From Clostridia bacterium (GTDB lineage: Bacteria > Bacillota > Clostridia > Oscillospirales > SIG627), in the NCBI GenBank assembly GCA_017467865.1, contig JAFUKG010000026.1, positions 1-42,116 of the forward strand: 42,116 nt of DNA, given 5' to 3'. The notes beneath the pieces are model-generated. The model did no database searches. It saw nothing but the letters and a program-made list of their open reading frames with translations, and was not told the DNA's origin. Position numbers and translations under genes: made by a program. The number at the start of each line of letters is the position of its first letter. Positions within the stretch are counted from its first letter, which is position 1. This document shows, piece after piece, positions 41,790-42,116 of this stretch.

Positions 41790-42116
41790 TTACTTGATTA
41801 CTACGTCAAGTGTAGAAGCTTCCATGTCGATTTCTGGAGCATCAAAGTCTGCGGGGTTAGCGATTACCGCACCCTGAAGACCGATTGTAACCTCTGCACG
41901 GAGTGTAGCATCTGTCATAGCCTCAGCATCGTAAGTGTAAGTGAACTTACCGTTGGGAACTGAAAGGCTTCCGGTGAAGTTAATTTCCTTAGTGTGAGCG
42001 ATGTGCTTGGTCCACTTGCCCTCATCATTATAAACTGATTCGTAGTAGTTGAGGTATGCCTTGTTTTCATCGGGATAGTACTCGATGTATTCACCCGAAT
42101 GAATTTCAGCCTCGAA
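41790..42116 (-). CDS. Giant secreted SLH protein, paralogue 4, C-terminal end only
   Basis: The open minus-strand frame enters from the right edge and stops at TAA 41790-41792, giving 108 residues. HSGEYIEYYPDENKAYLNYY, LRAEVTIGLQGAVIAN and DAPEIDM match the last modules of paralogues 1-3. The rest, including any SLH or barrel domains, is outside the window. It shows the tandem family has at least four members and may continue. Confidence 0.75.
   Translation of the reverse strand, partial: FEAEIHSGEYIEYYPDENKAYLNYYESVYNDEGKWTKHIAHTKEINFTGSLSVPNGKFTYTYDAEAMTDATLRAEVTIGLQGAVIANPADFDAPEIDMEASTLDVVIK

Noticed and set aside
1..42116. tRNA or rRNA genes
   Set aside because: No cloverleaf-like or rRNA-like segment was recognised in the intergenic regions.

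Overview
The window looks like a chromosomal segment of a Bacillota/Clostridia bacterium, probably an uncultured gut-type lineage. The evidence is the AT-biased base composition, strong AGGAGG-type ribosome sites, consensus sigma-A promoters (TTGACA/T, 16-17 bp, TATAAT/TAAAAT), a type III glutamine synthetase, S-layer-homology (SLH) surface proteins, and Firmicute-style gene neighbourhoods (prmA-rsmE; ftsEX with an M23 activator and an S41 protease). I cannot name a genus. Nearly all genes lie on the minus strand.

Left part (1-12245). The 3' end of an IS3-type transposase is followed by a short hairpin-containing spacer. Then, on the minus strand, come ruvX (apparently with an ATT or ATC start), a single-pass membrane protein and a MATE exporter. 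Next is a two-gene unit coding a GlmU-like nucleotidyltransferase and an unusual fusion of a four-helix membrane domain with a NahK-like sugar-1-kinase. A tightly packed operon follows, in transcription order ftsE, ftsX, M23 murein hydrolase activator, S41 protease, greA and lysS, closed by a strong terminator.

Middle part (12246-24665). A PucR/CdaR-type regulator, an integral membrane protein, rsmE and prmA form a same-strand cluster, followed by a small P-loop ATPase. At 16612-19904 lies a 3.3 kb phage-derived module: a large serine recombinase, a divergent 35-codon ORF, and intact-looking large and small terminase subunits, with no capsid or tail genes. To its right is an intergenic region with an exact 20-bp direct repeat and several hairpins. 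Then comes an operon of acpP, glnN (GSIII), an acyl esterase and pgi, read from a consensus promoter upstream of acpP.

Right part (24666-42116). A plus-strand gene codes an SLH-anchored phosphodiester glycosidase. It converges on a tandem array of at least four very large (about 1450-1510 residue) secreted paralogues, the fourth cut by the window edge. The three visible to full length have a signal peptide, an N-terminal beta-rich region, an internal SLH triplet, a predicted TIM-barrel hydrolase-like core with an inserted small beta domain, and C-terminal beta modules. Each of these three has its own near-identical promoter, and each of the four is followed by its own hairpin terminator, so they look like separate expression units. 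Between the convergent SLH genes lies an array of about eight mini-hairpins with GAA, GTAA and similar loops joined by CATCAT linkers. The paralogue array, the hairpin array and the recombinase-terminase module are the most interesting parts of the window.
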